From JBKHYJ01 sp046565505 (lineage in GTDB: Bacteria; Acidobacteriota; Blastocatellia; UBA7656): a stretch of DNA of 64,000 bases. The stretch is taken from NCBI GenBank assembly GCA_046565505.1, contig JBKHYJ010000066.1, forward strand, positions 1-64,000, given 5' to 3'. A model generated the notes under the pieces. The model made no database searches and was not told the DNA's origin. It saw only the letters and a program-made list of their open reading frames with translations. How positions within the stretch are numbered: the stretch's first letter is position 1; each line of letters begins with the position of its first letter. This document shows, piece by piece, positions 8,240 to 18,740 of this stretch. Position numbers and translations under genes: made by a program.

Positions 8240-9448
8240 CTAGTGCCCGCCGCCGTGGTTTAAAGCGTCCTCCAGGTAAGGATCCTGCATGGGTATCAGC
8301 GGCCGGGCCTTAAGCTGGTAGAGGAAGAACGCCAGCCATATCCCGCCGACCCCGAACGGCATGACGAGGTCCATCCAGCTCACGGCGAAGTGGCCGCCGT
8401 TGAACTCCGGCCCCGTCAGCCAGATCAAATCGACGTAGCGCATCACGATTATCGCTATCGCGACTATGGCGAGGGTGCGGCCGTTGCGTTTCAGGTCGCG
8501 CGACAGCAGCAGCACGAACGGCAGCGCGAAGTGGAGCAGCACGAGCGCGAGCCCGACCCACCTCCACCCCGTGTGTAGCCGCCTTGTGTACCAGACGGCC
8601 TCTTCGGGTATGTTGCCCGACCATATGATTAGGAACTGCGAGAAAGAGAAGTAGGCCCAGAGCATCAGGAAGGCGAGCATGAGCTTGCCCAGGTCGTGCA
8701 GGTGCGACGGCGCGAGCACGTCGGAGAGCGGCTTGCGATTCGACAGCAGCACGAGCGCCGCGACCATAAAGGCCATCGCCGACAGCCCCTGCCCGCCCAT
8801 AAAGAGTATGCCCCAGATGGTCGAGAACCACTCGGGCGAGAGCGACATCACCCAGTCGATCGAAGAGAAAGTCACGGTGAACCCATACAGCAGCAGCCCC
8901 GGCCCGCTCAGCACCTGCATCTTGCGCGTGAGGTAGCGCACGCCCGTCCTGTCCTGCTCGAGCGACCACTTGTTTAAAAAATAGGTGAACCCATTCCAGA
9001 CCAGGAAGTAAAACACCGCGCGGACCAGAAAGAACGTGAAGTTCAAGTAAGGCTGCTTATGATGAATTATCTCTCTCGCCTCCGCGCTCAGGTTCCACGC
9101 GGCGTCGTCCGGGCGCACCCACGGGTAAATCCAGGCGGCCCCGACCGCCACGGGGATGAACAGGAGCACCAGCAGGGGGAAAGTCCTCGTGGCCGATTCG
9201 AGCAGCCTCCTGATCACCAGCCCCCACGCGCCGCCAGACATGTGCTGCACCATCAGGATGGCGAAACTGCCGAGCGCGATGCCTATCCAGAATATGAACG
9301 ACAGCAGGTAGGAGCGGAAAAACTGCGTCGCGTTCTGCATGACGAGGGCGCCCGCGGCGCAGAGCACGAGGCCGGCCACGCCGACTATCAACGCGCGCTG
9401 CCGGTACTGGTCCACCTCCGGGGGGGTCTTGTCGATCATCTCAATCAT
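8240..9448 (-). CDS. actF: Alternative complex III subunit ActF (quinol:cytochrome c oxidoreductase membrane subunit)
   Basis: A polytopic membrane protein of 402 residues with about ten hydrophobic helices, related to the NrfD/PsrC-like ActC. Characteristic segments are LYGFTVTFSSIDWVMSLSPEWFSTIWG and WTGNIPEEAVWY-like WSGNIPEEAVWYTRRL. It is part of the menaquinol:cytochrome c/HiPIP oxidoreductase that replaces bc1 in many bacteria. ATG at 9448 overlaps the actE stop as ATGA. The frame stays open far upstream, but that part has actE on the same strand in another frame and no membrane character, so the short start is preferred. Confidence 0.92.
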   Translation of the reverse strand: MIEMIDKTPPEVDQYRQRALIVGVAGLVLCAAGALVMQNATQFFRSYLLSFIFWIGIALGSFAILMVQHMSGGAWGLVIRRLLESATRTFPLLVLLFIPVAVGAAWIYPWVRPDDAAWNLSAEAREIIHHKQPYLNFTFFLVRAVFYFLVWNGFTYFLNKWSLEQDRTGVRYLTRKMQVLSGPGLLLYGFTVTFSSIDWVMSLSPEWFSTIWGILFMGGQGLSAMAFMVAALVLLSNRKPLSDVLAPSHLHDLGKLMLAFLMLWAYFSFSQFLIIWSGNIPEEAVWYTRRLHTGWRWVGLALVLLHFALPFVLLLSRDLKRNGRTLAIVAIAIIVMRYVDLIWLTGPEFNGGHFAVSWMDLVMPFGVGGIWLAFFLYQLKARPLIPMQDPYLEDALNHGGGH

Positions 9449-10395
9449 TGCCTGTGCTCTCCTTGCTGCCCCCCCTGCTGCGCGGCCCCGCCGCGAATGC
9501 TCCCGCGCCGCTCGGCCGGCACGTCGGCCAAGTTGCCGCGCTGGCTCAGTTGCAGCGCGCGAATGTAGGCGATGATCTTCCAGCGGTCTTCGGCAGACAC
9601 CTGCGCCGAATAGTCGGGCATCGCGCCGAAGCCGTTGGTTATCACGTCGAAGATGTAGCCGGCGGGGGCGTTTTGCAGCCGGGCTTCGTGCAGCGAAGGC
9701 GGTTTGCGATACCCCCTCAGAACGACGGGCCCGTTGCCTTCGCCCGTTCGGCCGTGACACACGGAGCAGTAGATGTTGAATCGCTCTTGCCCGCGGTTGA
9801 TCGCCGCCTCGTCAATCGGGAACGGGAATGTGGTCGCGAACCCCTGATAGGTCTGAGTACCCTGCTGCTGGCCCGCCAGCGTGTTTACGCCCGGCGCGGC
9901 CTGCTGGCTCATGGCGTTTCCCTTCTGGTTGGCGGCCCCAGATTCCGAGGCGGTCGCGAGCGCCTGCGACCCGAGTTGCTGCAACCCGCCCGAGCCCGCG
10001 AGCGGCTGGACGCGGCCCTCGCCCCCGACGACCGGCGAAGCCTGTTGTCCGCCGCCCTGCCGCGCGGTCCCCTGCTGCCCGGCCCCTTGTTGCCCGGCGC
10101 CGAGCTTGCCCGTGTAAAGCTGAACGTCTTCTCTCAACTGCTCGCGCGCGACAGTGCCTTCGACGAGCGGGCGCGCGGACCTGCCGTCAGGGAAAAGGGC
10201 GCTGGGCCTGAGCGGCGTGTATTTCGGCTGGTCGTGCATGTCCTGGCGGCAGGCCGCAGACCAGGTCGCGAAGGGTAAAAGGCAAAAGGCGAAAACAATC
10301 TTCCGCCAATCGGCTCCGCGCCCGTCGCGCGGCTCGCGACCGGGTCCGGCGCCGGCGCGCGCCCCTGTTTCGCCTCCGTGCTTAATACTCGACAT
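9445..10395 (-). CDS. actE: Alternative complex III subunit ActE, lipoprotein cytochrome c
   Basis: A mono-heme cytochrome c of 316 residues. It has a hydrophobic export segment ending in a lipobox-like WSAAC (Cys49), so it is probably lipid-anchored. The heme site is CSVCH (210-214) and the axial Met lies in FGAMPDY (Met259). Between residues ~97 and 185 lies a Gln/Gly/Ala-rich low-complexity insertion with near-repeats of GAGQQG. This makes the protein much longer than a plain cytochrome c domain. It overlaps actD by 14 bp and actF by 4 bp. In the family, ActE is the likely exit point of electrons to the oxidase. Confidence 0.92.
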   Translation of the reverse strand: MSSIKHGGETGARAGAGPGREPRDGRGADWRKIVFAFCLLPFATWSAACRQDMHDQPKYTPLRPSALFPDGRSARPLVEGTVAREQLREDVQLYTGKLGAGQQGAGQQGTARQGGGQQASPVVGGEGRVQPLAGSGGLQQLGSQALATASESGAANQKGNAMSQQAAPGVNTLAGQQQGTQTYQGFATTFPFPIDEAAINRGQERFNIYCSVCHGRTGEGNGPVVLRGYRKPPSLHEARLQNAPAGYIFDVITNGFGAMPDYSAQVSAEDRWKIIAYIRALQLSQRGNLADVPAERRGSIRGGAAQQGGQQGEHRQ

Positions 10396-10921
10396 CTGTC
10401 ACCTCTCTCGGGCCGAGGCCGTCTAAGAATGCGCGCGTCGCTTCGAGGTCGAACCGCGGGTCTTTGGCTTCGATCAGCAGGAAGAAGGTGTTGCGGCTCG
10501 CCAGCTCGAAGCGCGGCGTGTTGAATACGGGGTGGTAGGGCTGCGGCAAGCGATTCAGGGCGAGCATCCCGAAGACCGCCGACAGCGCGGCCACAAGGAT
10601 GGTCGTTTCAAAGGTGACCGGGATGAACGCGGGCCAACTGTTAAGCGGCCTGCCGCCCACGTTCAGCGGGTACGCGTGCACGGACGCCCAGTAACACAGC
10701 GCGAACCCGCCGACGCACCCGAGCACGCCCCCTACGAGCACGATCAGCGGCAGCCTGTTGCGGTGAAACCCTATGGCCTCGCTCAGCTCTTCTATCGGGA
10801 AAGGGCTGAAGGCGTCTATATCCCTGTACCCTTCTTCGTAGGCGCGCCGCGCCGCCGCGACCACCTCGGTCGGGCTTTCAAACTCGGCCATCAGGCCGTA
10901 GAGCATCCCCCTTCCTTTCAT
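10382..10921 (-). CDS. actD: Alternative complex III subunit ActD (DUF3341)
   Basis: A 179-residue protein of the DUF3341 family, a membrane-associated ACIII subunit with an N-terminal cytoplasmic domain (GLMAEFESPTEVVAAARRAYEEGY) and two transmembrane segments (about 58-82 and 103-125). It has no cofactor motif; it is a structural subunit. Two possible ATG starts lie at 10921 and 10906, and both have purine-rich sites; the first is taken. It ends inside the start of actE. Confidence 0.92.
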   Translation of the reverse strand: MKGRGMLYGLMAEFESPTEVVAAARRAYEEGYRDIDAFSPFPIEELSEAIGFHRNRLPLIVLVGGVLGCVGGFALCYWASVHAYPLNVGGRPLNSWPAFIPVTFETTILVAALSAVFGMLALNRLPQPYHPVFNTPRFELASRNTFFLLIEAKDPRFDLEATRAFLDGLGPREVTDVEY

Positions 10922-10957
10922 CGCGCACCCCCTTTCTCCCCGCGCCGGCTGACCGCG

Positions 10958-12361
<1,404 letters not shown>

Positions 12362-12365
12362 AACG

Positions 12366-15300
12366 CTATACCTTCTGGCTCTGGTCGCCCAGTTCGGGAT
12401 TAATGTTCTTGACCGCGCCCAGGTAACTGGTGCGCGGCTGCGTGTTCAAATCCGCAAGCAGGGCGTAGTTGCGCTCCTCCTGCTTCAGCTTGTAGACGCG
12501 GCTCTCGCGGTCGTTTATGTCGCCGAACACTATGGCGTCGGTCGGGCAGGCCGAAGCGCATGCCGTCACGACTTCGCCATCGCGCACGCGCCGGTTCTCC
12601 TTCTCGGACTCGATCTGCCCGCGCCGTATGCGCTGCACGCAGTAGGTGCACTTCTCCATCACGCCGCGGCTGCGGACGCTCACGTCCGGGTTGCGCAGCA
12701 TCTTGAGGCTCTCGGTGTAAAAATCCTGGTAGAGTAAGAAATTGAAGCGGCGCACTTTGTACGGGCAGTTGTTCGAGCAATACCTCGTCCCCACGCAGCG
12801 GTTGTAGACCATGTCGTTCAGGCCATCGGCGCTGTGGACCGTCGCCGCAACCGGGCAGACCACCTCGCAGGGGGCCTTCTCGCAATGCTGGCAAGGGACC
12901 GGCTGGAAGTAGGCTTCGGGGTTGCTCACGTCGCCCTTGTAATAGCTGTCCACGCGCAGCCAGTGCATGGCGCGGCGGCGCGCCACCTGCTCTTTGCCGA
13001 CCACAGGGATGTTATTCTCTGCCTGGCAAGCGACCACGCATGCGTTGCAGCCCACGCAGGAGTTGATGTCAATCGCCATGCCCCAGGCGTACCCCCCGCT
13101 GTAGTCGTACTCGGGGTAGAGCGAAGCCTCCTGATTATGCAGCTCGTCGGCGGCCTCGGCGCGGGGGATGTTTTCTTTCTCGTGCGCGAGGTTCGGGTTC
13201 CGCCTGTACTCTTCGAGCGTGCCGCTGCGCACGAGGTCGCGCACGCCTACCTCGGGCTCGTCTATCAAGTGGTGCAGTTGCACGGCGACGAGCGGGTATG
13301 TGTCGCCCACCTTGCTGATCTGAAGCCCTGGCGCGGACCAGGGCGCGTCGCTCGTGCGCAGCGCGTAAGCGTTGAAGCCTGTCCCGCTACCGACCCTGCC
13401 GGCGGTTTGGCGCCCGTAGCCGAGGTGTACCGTAACACAGTCGTCGGGCTGGCCGGGCTGAATCCATATGGGGAATCTCTGCGCCCGGCCCTGGTACTGC
13501 AACTCGACCACATCCGCGTCCACTTCGCCGCCTACGCGGCCAATATTATTCGTGGCGATGGGGGCGCCGCCCGCGGCGATGCCATCCACGCGCTTCCCTA
13601 CGCCGAGCTTCGCGGCAGTGGCCGGGCTTACTATCGCCGCGTTGTCCCACACGAGCGACGTGACGGGCTTGGGCAATTCCTGAAGCCAGGCGTTGTTGGC
13701 AAAGCGGCCGTCGTATATGGTCGGGTCGGGGCGGAAGTTGATTTCAAACCCGGAATCGGCCGCCGGCCGCGGAGCCGCCGGCGCGCTCGCGAGATTGGCC
13801 GTGGCCGTGACCGTCCTGGCCGGCGAGGCGGTATTCGCAACTACGCCATCGTGCAGCGCCCTGCGCCAGAACTGCTCGAAAGCGGGCGTGGGAGTGATCG
13901 AAGTCCCCGCCGCGGCTTGCGGCGCTCCAGGCCGGGACTGCCCCGCCGTCGCGCCGGCTGCGGGCTGCCCGCTCGCGGCACCGGTCACGCCAGCCGCGCC
14001 TCGCGCCGGGCCGGCGTTCGGACTTTGCGTCACGGCTGTCGCCCCGGCTCTAATGGCCGCGGCGGCCGTCGGCCTGATGGGCGGCTCCTGCCCGCCGCCC
14101 GCATGCCGGCGCATCCAGTACTCGCGCACAATGTCATAGCTCCTGCGTTCGGGCTGAGCGGAGAGAGCCGCGAGGACTTCATGGGCGGTCTTACCGTTAT
14201 AAAGAGGCGCGATCAATGGCTGTATGATGCTGGCCGTCCCGTCGAACGCGCGCGTATCGCTCCAGGACTCCAGGTAATGCGCCTCCGGGATGTTCCACTG
14301 GCACAGCTCGGATGTTTCGTCTTTGTAAAGGCTGAGGTGTATGCGGAGCCTCACCTTGTCCACCATCGTGGCCGCGAAGTTCAAATCGGCCGGGGCGGAG
14401 TAAACGGGATTGACGCCGAGGATCAGGAGAGTGTCAACCACGCCGGCGTTCATGTCTTGAACAAGCTCGCGCATTGAAGCAATGCCATCGACGGGGTTCG
14501 CTTCCACCGGGTCCGTGAAAGTCACAGTGTTCCCGACGTTGCCGAGCGCCTGATTCATCGCGTGAGCGAGCGCGTGTACGGCGGGGGGTTGGTACTCGCC
14601 GGCTATGACTATGCCAGCGCCGCGGCTGGCCGCAAGGTCCTTGACGATGGCGTTCACCCATGCCGCCCGCTTGCCTTCAACTGCCGCGTCGGGCGACCCC
14701 GCCTGTACGCCCAGTCCGGCCGCGATGGCGCGTGCGACGCCTTCGACCTCGCTCGGCCGCAGCGGCATCCTGTGGTCGGCTGCAGCTCCCGTATTCGTCA
14801 TCGTGCTCTCGAAGACGTAGAGGCGGCTCATATCCGCCTTGCCCTCTTCGAGGCGGCGGGTCGAGGCGTAGTCGCGCGCGTACCTGAGGCTCGCCGGGCC
14901 GCATGAGAGGAAATCGGAATCGAGCGAGAGGATCACGCGGGCCTTATCAAAATGGTAAATGGCGTTGGCGTACTGGCCGAACGCCATGCGCCCGCCTTCG
15001 CGCGCGAAGTCGTTTCCGGCCGCGTCGTACTGGTGCCACTTCGCGCGCGGGAAGTCGGCCAGGAGCGTTCTTATCTGGTAGGCGAGTGTGGGCGAAATGA
15101 TCGACTCCGTGAGTATGCGAATCCCGGCGCCCTGGACCTCGGGCGTGCGCTGGACGGCGAGCGAGCTGCCCAGCGCTCCGAGAAACGCGGACCAGGTGGA
15201 AATCTCTCCGAGGTAGGTCAGCGTTTGAGACCTGTCGGGGTCATAAAGCGAGAGCACGGAGGATTGAGAAAAAACGTCCGTCCCGCTCAGGCTCGCGGGG

Positions 15301-15809
15301 TGTTGAGGGTTCGGCTCGACCTTCGTCGGCCTCCCCTCATGGCTTTCGACGAGAAGGCCCGTGGCCCCGCCTCCGAGCGGCATCGCGGTGGCGAAGAAGA
15401 GCGGCTTGCCCAATACCATGCCTTCCGGCTGCCTCGCGTAGGGCGCGATGGTCTCCGTCGGCTGGCGCGTGCACGCCGTAAGCCCGGCCAGGGCAAGCGA
15501 GGCTCCCATCAGCTTTAAGAATCTGCGGCGGCCCACCGGGTCATTCCACTCGGCGGCGTTCTCCGGGAATTCGCGGTGCAGCAATTCATTGAACCCGTCC
15601 GTCTCGGCCAACTCTTCTAGGCTCCGCCAGTACTGCTTTCCTCTCATGCCGCTGAGCCGCGTGCGCAAAGACGCGAGGTCGGCGGCGTGGGGGGGCGCGT
15701 CGCCCGCGGGCGGCGGCGAGCCCGGGGCAGAGGGCCGGGCCGAGCCCTCCCCCCGCATTTTCTGGCCCGGTTTTGTGATTGAATTCTTTAACTGAACAAG
15801 CTCGATCAT
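12366..15809 (-). CDS. actB: Alternative complex III subunit ActB (molybdopterin-like and iron-sulfur domain fusion)
   Basis: A 1147-residue periplasmic electron-transfer subunit of ACIII. A twin-arginine-like motif GRRRFLKLMG (93-102) precedes a hydrophobic stretch and Cys113, consistent with Tat export and possible lipidation. Residues ~130-560 and ~690-850 resemble a molybdopterin oxidoreductase fold that has no cofactor in this family. Residues ~905-1100 hold a ferredoxin domain with four Cys groups: CVGCNACVVAC, CQHCEKAPCEVVC, CVGTRYCSNNC, and CTYC with CASACP. Between them (about 572-645) sits an Ala/Gly/Pro/Thr-rich low-complexity insertion, an oddity shared with ActE and CtaC. It is the second gene of the operon. 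Confidence 0.95.
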   Translation of the reverse strand: MIELVQLKNSITKPGQKMRGEGSARPSAPGSPPPAGDAPPHAADLASLRTRLSGMRGKQYWRSLEELAETDGFNELLHREFPENAAEWNDPVGRRRFLKLMGASLALAGLTACTRQPTETIAPYARQPEGMVLGKPLFFATAMPLGGGATGLLVESHEGRPTKVEPNPQHPASLSGTDVFSQSSVLSLYDPDRSQTLTYLGEISTWSAFLGALGSSLAVQRTPEVQGAGIRILTESIISPTLAYQIRTLLADFPRAKWHQYDAAGNDFAREGGRMAFGQYANAIYHFDKARVILSLDSDFLSCGPASLRYARDYASTRRLEEGKADMSRLYVFESTMTNTGAAADHRMPLRPSEVEGVARAIAAGLGVQAGSPDAAVEGKRAAWVNAIVKDLAASRGAGIVIAGEYQPPAVHALAHAMNQALGNVGNTVTFTDPVEANPVDGIASMRELVQDMNAGVVDTLLILGVNPVYSAPADLNFAATMVDKVRLRIHLSLYKDETSELCQWNIPEAHYLESWSDTRAFDGTASIIQPLIAPLYNGKTAHEVLAALSAQPERRSYDIVREYWMRRHAGGGQEPPIRPTAAAAIRAGATAVTQSPNAGPARGAAGVTGAASGQPAAGATAGQSRPGAPQAAAGTSITPTPAFEQFWRRALHDGVVANTASPARTVTATANLASAPAAPRPAADSGFEINFRPDPTIYDGRFANNAWLQELPKPVTSLVWDNAAIVSPATAAKLGVGKRVDGIAAGGAPIATNNIGRVGGEVDADVVELQYQGRAQRFPIWIQPGQPDDCVTVHLGYGRQTAGRVGSGTGFNAYALRTSDAPWSAPGLQISKVGDTYPLVAVQLHHLIDEPEVGVRDLVRSGTLEEYRRNPNLAHEKENIPRAEAADELHNQEASLYPEYDYSGGYAWGMAIDINSCVGCNACVVACQAENNIPVVGKEQVARRRAMHWLRVDSYYKGDVSNPEAYFQPVPCQHCEKAPCEVVCPVAATVHSADGLNDMVYNRCVGTRYCSNNCPYKVRRFNFLLYQDFYTESLKMLRNPDVSVRSRGVMEKCTYCVQRIRRGQIESEKENRRVRDGEVVTACASACPTDAIVFGDINDRESRVYKLKQEERNYALLADLNTQPRTSYLGAVKNINPELGDQSQKV

Positions 15810-15887
15810 TATTCGGTGCGCTCCTTTTGCCGCCTCTCGTAACTGCCCGGCCCTCCGTCCCCGGAGAGGCGGCAGGGCCGCGGTGCC

Positions 15888-16550
15888 CTACCTATGGCAT
15901 GTGCTGCAACTCGTGAGAACGCCCGTCGGCTGGACGTTATACTCCTTGACGAGCCGCTCGCCTTCACGCGCCTGGTCATAGCCGGGCGGGGGCCATTCCA
16001 TGTTGAACACCTCTTCTTTCGGCCTTATGAATTTCTGCGGCTCGCGGTGACACTCAAGGCACCACTCCATCTGAAGCGAGGCGACCTGCATAGTGAGCGG
16101 CATAAGGTCAACGCGGCCATGACAGGTCGAGCACCCGACCCCCTTGTTGACGTGGATGCTGTGGTTGAAATACACAAAGTCCGGCAGGTCATGCACCCTG
16201 GTCCACTCTATGGGCTTCCCGGTCCTGTAGCTCTCGCGCACGGGCTCAAGGAACGGGCTGTTGGCGAAAATCTGCGAGTGACAATTCATGCATGTCTTCG
16301 TCGGGGGGATGCCCGCGAAGGCCGACGTTTCTACGGTGGTGTGGCAGTAGCGGCAGTCGATGCCCTCGTCGCCGACGTGATGCTTGTGCCTGAATTGTAT
16401 GGGCTGCTCGCGCGCGAAGTAAGCCTGCGTGTTGTAGGACGACCGAGTGAATTGCGCCATAAGCCAGAGCGCTATGCCGATAAAAAATATCGCGCCGAAA
16501 ATGCTCAGCCTCGAAAGGACGTTTGTGCTGCGGTGGAATATCTGGCCCAT
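15888..16550 (-). CDS. actA: Alternative complex III subunit ActA, pentaheme cytochrome c
   Basis: A 220-residue protein, first gene of the respiratory operon. One N-terminal membrane anchor (about 15-33) is followed by five CxxCH heme sites: CRYCH (66), CMNCH (87), CSTCH (140), CLECH (164) and CSTCH (215). Extra histidines (HKHH, FNHSIHV) probably serve as axial ligands. A pentaheme, singly anchored ActA is the standard form in alternative complex III. It accepts electrons within the complex on the periplasmic side. ATG at 16550 has only a weak GGGG upstream, so translation strength is uncertain. Confidence 0.95.
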   Translation of the reverse strand: MGQIFHRSTNVLSRLSIFGAIFFIGIALWLMAQFTRSSYNTQAYFAREQPIQFRHKHHVGDEGIDCRYCHTTVETSAFAGIPPTKTCMNCHSQIFANSPFLEPVRESYRTGKPIEWTRVHDLPDFVYFNHSIHVNKGVGCSTCHGRVDLMPLTMQVASLQMEWCLECHREPQKFIRPKEEVFNMEWPPPGYDQAREGERLVKEYNVQPTGVLTSCSTCHR

Positions 16551-16947
16551 TATTTTATTAACCCCGGTCTTGAGTCGCTAATGGCGCGCGCGGCGCGCGT
16601 CCGAGGCGCGCGGGCCGGTCGTCGGTATTCTTTTTGCGGGGATTACAAGGCGTATGCACGCAGTCTTGCGGCGCATGCCTGCCCGACTCGGGCATGATCT
16701 GGAGTTGTCCCACTGGCTTAAACACGGTTGCCTGATTGAAGCGCGCGGAGTCTTGCGGTTGGGGGTTGTTGCTGATTAATCCCGACGCTCATCAGCGCAC
16801 ATTTATGTTTTAACCACAAGCGCTACATCATGCAAACTTGGTCAGGTGTCTAAAGCGTCTATCGATTTGTATTCAACCAGTCTATATGCGAAAGTGCAAA
16901 TCGGATTTGATGGTCGGTGAATTATTTTCGACAGCCTCGCATAGTCC

Positions 16948-16983
16948 CCTCGCGAAGGCGCGAAAGCCAGCGCCTTCGCGAGG
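16948..16983. repeat. 14-bp perfect inverted repeat
   Basis: Arms CCTCGCGAAGGCGC and GCGCCTTCGCGAGG enclose the 8-nt loop GAAAGCCA. There is no T-run, so an intrinsic terminator is unlikely. It could be a REP-like palindrome or a protein-binding site in the respiratory-operon upstream region. Confidence 0.6.
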
Positions 16984-17051
16984 CGCGGGGGCGGGGGCAG
17001 CGGCGGCAGGTTCCGGGCGCGCGAAACACTGCTTTTTGGCCGGCGACTATG

Positions 17052-17080
17052 TTGCTAGAATCGGGCCGGGCGTGTATACT
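17052..17080 (+). promoter_or_regulatory. Possible sigma70-type promoter for tRNA-Glu
   Basis: TTGCTA, a 17-bp spacer, then TATACT, about 80 bp upstream of the tRNA 5' end. The match to the consensus is fair (4/6 and 5/6) with ideal spacing. Confidence 0.45.
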
Positions 17081-17162
17081 TACACTTCGATTGTTCTTTG
17101 ACGAAGCGCTTATCGAGAGTCGACGTATCGACCCAAGATCATGCGCGAGTCGGCATTCATTT

Positions 17163-17236
<74 letters not shown>

Positions 17237-17239
17237 CTT

Positions 17240-17530
17240 TCAGTTAGTATGAGTTAGAACCAGCCCAGGAGTTAATGCTTCTGGGCTGGTGACGTTCTGG
17301 TGACAAGCATCGCCAAAAACTGAATCTAGTCTTCCAACGGCATCAGCAAGGAAAGCAGGGCCCGAATGCTGATACCGTGCCGCCATCCTCAAATCTTTAT
17401 GCCCGAGTAACTGAGCCACCGCGTGAATGTCTGTCCCTTGCATCCCGAGCCATGATGCCGCTGTGTGTCTAAGATCATGAAAGCGAAAATCTACTATTGC
17501 TACCTGGGAGGTAATAGCTACGAATGAAGT
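17240..17530 (-). pseudogene. Tyrosine recombinase (phage-type integrase) C-terminal remnant
   Basis: An open frame of about 96 codons with no plausible start. It contains the C-terminal catalytic signature of tyrosine integrases: HDLRHTAASWL (Arg and His box), LLGHKDLRMAARYQH (His and the nucleophile Tyr). The N-terminal two thirds, including the first catalytic Arg, are missing. Upstream the frame meets a TGA inside the start of a gene on the other strand. Its 3' end lies 4 bp from tRNA-Glu, the usual arrangement of an integrase at its tRNA attachment site. It is therefore the scar of an integrated element, inactive as it stands. Confidence 0.8.
17259..17290. repeat. Inverted repeat just 3' of tRNA-Glu
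   Basis: ACCAGCCCAG ... CTGGGCTGGT, a perfect 10-bp stem extendable to 13 with one mismatch. It lies inside the 3' part of the integrase remnant, 22 bp after the tRNA. It may end tRNA transcription or belong to the attachment region; no U-run follows. Confidence 0.5.
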
Positions 17531-18564
17531 TCAACAAGGAAACAATCCGCGACCCAGAGATAGTTAACATCGAGGGCGCAACCCTGCTCGTACCGGAAGG
17601 TTGGAGGCGTGAGGGGGGGTTCGTATGGATGCCTGATTTCTCGACACAGGCCAACCTCCTTATGCGGGTGTCCGACCCTGACACAGGTGCGTCGGCACAA
17701 ACACTACTCACACAACACTTCGTCTGGCCATTGCAGCCATCCGTCTCCCCCATGCAGCCCGGCTCGAACTGGCTCGGCTCGGTAGTGATTCCCCCGCCGC
17801 GCGACCCGACTGAGTGTGTCCGTATGGCATTAATGCCCGGCCCGCTGCAACATCTGCGCGGCGCGCGTCTCGTGAGGGTTGAAGATTTGCAAGGGTATAC
17901 TGCCGAACTGGCCCGCAGCGTCTCGCACATGACAGTACATGCGACGCGGCTGCGCTACGCCTTCGACTGGGGTGGGCGCGAGTGGGGGGAGGATGTGTAT
18001 CTCACCGCCGCGTTCTCTCCCCCGGACGGATGGGCCGCGAGGTGGTGGTGTACGGCGTGGTCGTTGCGCGCATTGGCCGGCGAGTTGGACAGGGCAACTC
18101 CCTTGTTAGCAGTGATCATGATGTCGGTACGAAATACCTTCGATTGGGCCGCAATGCTCGATTACGCGCAGGTAGAATACCACCTGAATATAAGGAGGCA
18201 ACAGGCCCTCCCCCGCTCCCAGCAGCGGGGAATGGTATGGGCGCAGACCCAGACGCCCGGCTCGATGTGGGTCGAGCGTCAGGACGAAATCCGCAGAAAG
18301 CATCGCCCGACATGGGACATGCGACAACCGGCTATAGAGCGGGAGAACATAGCCCTAAGCCAAATCATCGGTGGAATCGAGACGTATATTAACCCTTTCG
18401 ACTCATCCCGCGTACAAATGCCGTCGGGCTACTCCGCTTGCTGGGTCAGCAGGCAGGGTCAGGTCATCGCCTCAAATGATGCCGCCGTCAACCCGAGCGC
18501 AGGCGGCGCAGTGGAGTGGAAGAAAATGAACCGTTATATGCCGGGGCCGCGACAGGGCTGGTAG
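17524..18564 (+). CDS. Uncharacterised protein in the tRNA-adjacent accessory segment
   Basis: 346 residues, not recognised. GGGAGG lies about 11 nt upstream of ATG 17524, inside the integrase remnant. The N-terminal part (1-65) is rich in aromatic and hydrophobic residues ('ATLLVPEGWRREGGFVWMPDF'). The middle (about 185-220) has a helical stretch around 'LLAVIMMSVRNTFDWAAMLDYA'. The C-terminal 60 residues read 'YINPFDSSRVQMPSGYSACWVSRQGQVIASND', a pattern I associate with small conserved repeats in hypothetical proteins. There is no signal peptide and no clear membrane helix. Base composition is a little lower in GC than its neighbours. Cargo of the integrated element is inferred from position. 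Confidence 0.7.
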   Translation: MKFNKETIRDPEIVNIEGATLLVPEGWRREGGFVWMPDFSTQANLLMRVSDPDTGASAQTLLTQHFVWPLQPSVSPMQPGSNWLGSVVIPPPRDPTECVRMALMPGPLQHLRGARLVRVEDLQGYTAELARSVSHMTVHATRLRYAFDWGGREWGEDVYLTAAFSPPDGWAARWWCTAWSLRALAGELDRATPLLAVIMMSVRNTFDWAAMLDYAQVEYHLNIRRQQALPRSQQRGMVWAQTQTPGSMWVERQDEIRRKHRPTWDMRQPAIERENIALSQIIGGIETYINPFDSSRVQMPSGYSACWVSRQGQVIASNDAAVNPSAGGAVEWKKMNRYMPGPRQGW

Positions 18565-18572
18565 CATTAGCG

Positions 18573-18740
18573 CTAGAATGATTTGCCACACGCGTTGCAA
18601 ACGTGGTCGCCGCTGGAGTGGGCTTCGACTCTATTGCAGCTTCCGGAGCAATAGCCGTAGTCGCCGGGGTTGAGATCTGGAGTATGCTTGGCGTAACAGA
18701 ATGTCGAGGCGCTATATGAGTTGGTGGGCTCGTCAGTCAT
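18573..18740 (-). CDS. Small cysteine-rich (zinc-ribbon-like) protein
   Basis: 55 residues from ATG at 18740, chosen because AGGAG lies 8 nt upstream; a longer frame to 18869 has no good site. Five cysteines, at 15, 31, 35, 48 and 51, with HVCNACGKSF at the C-terminus, suggest one or two zinc-binding knuckles (CxxxC and CxxC). Function unknown. It is convergent with the 346-residue gene, separated by 8 bp. Confidence 0.6.
   Translation of the reverse strand: MTDEPTNSYSASTFCYAKHTPDLNPGDYGYCSGSCNRVEAHSSGDHVCNACGKSF

Larger units (their letters stand above)
16551..17162. other. Regulatory intergenic region between actA and tRNA-Glu
   Basis: 612 bp with no convincing protein gene; short open frames here lack ribosome binding sites. 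It should carry the divergent promoters for the respiratory operon (minus) and tRNA-Glu (plus). A possible tRNA promoter is at 17052-17080, and a 14-bp perfect inverted repeat lies at 16948-16983. No clear promoter for actA was found. Confidence 0.5.

Noticed and set aside
12834..14477. 547-codon plus-strand open frame
   Set aside because: Antisense of actB; low-complexity basic product without motif.
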